Both the position numbers and the translations under genes were made by a program. DNA of 64,000 bases from Flavobacterium sp. J49 (GTDB lineage: Bacteria; Bacteroidota; Bacteroidia; Flavobacteriales; Flavobacteriaceae). The DNA lies in the NCBI RefSeq assembly GCF_011742145.1, contig NZ_JAAQQU010000105.1, forward strand, positions 310,001 through 374,000. Direction: 5' to 3'. Shown one piece after another: positions 62,999 to 64,000 of the stretch; positions within the stretch are counted from its first letter, which is position 1, and each line of letters opens with the position of its first letter. Below the pieces are notes generated by a model, which was given only the letters and a program-made list of their open reading frames with translations, did no database searches and was not told where the DNA came from.

Positions 62999-63165
62999 AT
63001 AGGCAGGTCTCCTGGCTTGCGTCTTGTTGTTGACCTTCTCATTCCGATATCGGAACAATGGTTTTGCAGATAACAACAAGCTTGATAGCTTACAGTTGCG
63101 GGAACAGCTTTGGATTTGAACCAAATTCCCTTTTAATGCGATTTGAAAAACACAAATCGCAACCT
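62999..63165 (-). ncRNA. Cobalamin riboswitch
   Basis: On the minus strand the leader of the receptor gene contains, in order, a GCGATTTG/CAAATCGC stem, AAAAGGGAA, TTCAAATCC, the core CCCGCAACTGTAAGC, and the B12 box AGCCAGGAGACCTGCCT just before the gene. These are the conserved elements of the AdoCbl riboswitch. It should reduce receptor expression when cobalamin is plentiful. The exact ends are approximate. Confidence 0.93.
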
Positions 63166-63221
63166 TAATTCGGGAACAAAGGTAAAGGAATAAAAGAAAC
63201 TTCTACAAGAACACCGAGAAA

Positions 63222-63335
63222 TTATTTGTCTTTTTTCTTGGAGAACTTGACTATCAACCAAATAAATCCCACTAAAAAGTGAAGTAAAATAATTCCGCCA
63301 ACGATGTACATAAAAGTATTGGAACTGTCTCTCAT
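63222..63335 (-). CDS. Small membrane protein (37 aa)
   Basis: A short minus-strand frame begins MRDSSNTFMYIVGGIILLHF, continues as one transmembrane helix and ends in a basic tail (KFSKKKDK). A near-consensus -7 element TACATTTA (63351-63358) lies 15 nt upstream. It precedes the riboswitch and the receptor gene, but would be transcribed outside riboswitch control if it has its own promoter. Function unknown; possibly a small accessory of the uptake system. Confidence 0.6.
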   Translation of the reverse strand: MRDSSNTFMYIVGGIILLHFLVGFIWLIVKFSKKKDK

Positions 63336-63423
63336 GACTCTATTTTTGAGTAAATGTACAATCTCTTGCTGTTAGGTTTTGCATCAAATGTTACAAGAGT
63401 GATAATAATAAGTCACAATCTTA

Positions 63424-63431
63424 TACTTTTG
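63424..63431 (+). promoter_or_regulatory. -7 promoter element of the BtuF-like gene
   Basis: TACTTTTG, a perfect consensus, 13 bp before the ATG at 63445. Confidence 0.6.
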
Positions 63432-63444
63432 CAAAAACATTTTC

Positions 63445-64000
63445 ATGAAAAGCTTTTTCAACGTTCTATTGTCGGCACTCTTTTGTATCATACTAACGGG
63501 ATGCAAAAACGAAACGAACACGGCACCGACCGCAGCGGTAGAAAATACCGTGCAATATGCCAAAGGTTTTTCCGTCCAAAATTATGACGGCTACACGGTT
63601 GTGAAAGTCCAAAACCCTTGGCCGAAAGCCACCAAGACTTATACTTACGTTCTTAAAGAGAAAAACGGAATTATTCCCGACAACTTAAAGCAAAATACAA
63701 TTATTTCGGTTCCGATAAAAAATATTGTAGTGACCTCAACCACTCATATTCCTTCGTTGGAAATGTTGGATGAAGTTAATTCATTGGTTGGATTTCCGCA
63801 TTTAGATTACATTTCTTCCGAAAAAGTGAGAGCCAGAATTGAAGCCGGAAAAGTAAAAGAATTGGGAAACAACCACGATTTAAACACCGAAGTCATTCTC
63901 AATTTACAACCCGATGTGATTATCGGTTACGGTATTGACAACAACAATCCGACTTTGGATAATTTGCAAAAAAGCGGTTTGAAAATCATGCTCAACGGCG
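63445..64000 (+). CDS. ABC transporter substrate-binding lipoprotein, BtuF/FecB-like (3' truncated by window edge)
   Basis: The frame is open to the last base; 185 codons are visible. The lipobox LTGCK has its Cys at residue 20. The periplasmic-binding fold starts around VQYAKGFSVQNYDGYTVVKV and continues with TSTTHIPSLEMLDEVNSLVGFPHLDYI and EVILNLQPDVIIGYG, the pattern of class III binding proteins for B12 or iron-chelates. Given the divergent riboswitch-controlled receptor, cobalamin (BtuF) is likely, but an iron-siderophore role is not excluded. Confidence 0.88.
   Translation, partial: MKSFFNVLLSALFCIILTGCKNETNTAPTAAVENTVQYAKGFSVQNYDGYTVVKVQNPWPKATKTYTYVLKEKNGIIPDNLKQNTIISVPIKNIVVTSTTHIPSLEMLDEVNSLVGFPHLDYISSEKVRARIEAGKVKELGNNHDLNTEVILNLQPDVIIGYGIDNNNPTLDNLQKSGLKIMLNG

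Overview
The window comes from a Bacteroidetes genome, almost certainly Flavobacterium or a close relative. The evidence is moderate-to-low GC, promoters carrying the Bacteroidetes -7 element TAnnTTTG, several type IX secretion (T9SS) surface proteins with C-terminal sorting domains, CGSS/SCS-type lipoproteins, DUF4252 proteins and flavobacterial gene orders such as lpxK-PNP and tgt-LptF/G. No phage, plasmid, transposase or CRISPR array was seen. Both window edges cut a gene: a CDF transporter at the start and a substrate-binding lipoprotein at the end.

Layout. 1-8.8 kb holds housekeeping genes: CDF transporter end, gap, a TPR hybrid histidine kinase, PNP and lpxK on the minus strand, Nif3-like protein, a Cys-less COG1579 protein and an alpha/beta hydrolase. 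8.8-16.3 kb holds cyanophycin synthetase, a GAF/PAS protein with an orphan histidine box, a DinB-like protein and a dipeptidyl peptidase. A dispersed intergenic repeat occurs on both sides of this segment. 16.3-23.6 kb is a minus-strand run: a secreted protein called 'asparagine synthetase B' in relatives, dnaB, accA, an EamA transporter, an LptF/G permease and tgt. 23.6-30.4 kb holds a possible small RNA, a T9SS protein, a response regulator, split transketolase, an FKBP-like lipoprotein and an S4 RNA-binding protein. 30.4-51.3 kb is dominated by three giant minus-strand T9SS adhesin-like proteins of 2854, 1803 and 1956 residues. 51.6-53.2 kb holds a phosphoribosyltransferase, aroK and a tRNA cluster (Lys, Lys, Leu) with an odd duplicated tRNA tail.

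53.2-57 kb is a carotenoid locus: a CarH/LitR-type MerR regulator with a cobalamin-binding module, followed by crtI, crtB and crtZ. The regulator and crtI promoters share a 9-bp half-site, so B12- and light-dependent, autoregulated control is a reasonable hypothesis. 57-60.8 kb holds an ECF sigma factor, a likely anti-sigma protein, two DUF4252 proteins, an S41 peptidase and a 51-residue lipoprotein. 60.9-64 kb is a cobalamin-uptake locus: a BtuB-type TonB receptor behind a cobalamin riboswitch, a 37-residue membrane protein and a divergent BtuF-like lipoprotein. B12 therefore appears twice within 10 kb, once as a likely regulator cofactor and once as a transported nutrient.

The best leads are the CarH operator, the tRNA-Leu tail duplication around a 24-bp-arm inverted repeat, the loss of zinc-ligand cysteines in two proteins (Tgt and COG1579), the candidate small RNA near 23.8 kb, and the palindromes upstream of the 1803-residue adhesin. 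All domain calls come from reading the sequence and recalling families; no database search was run.
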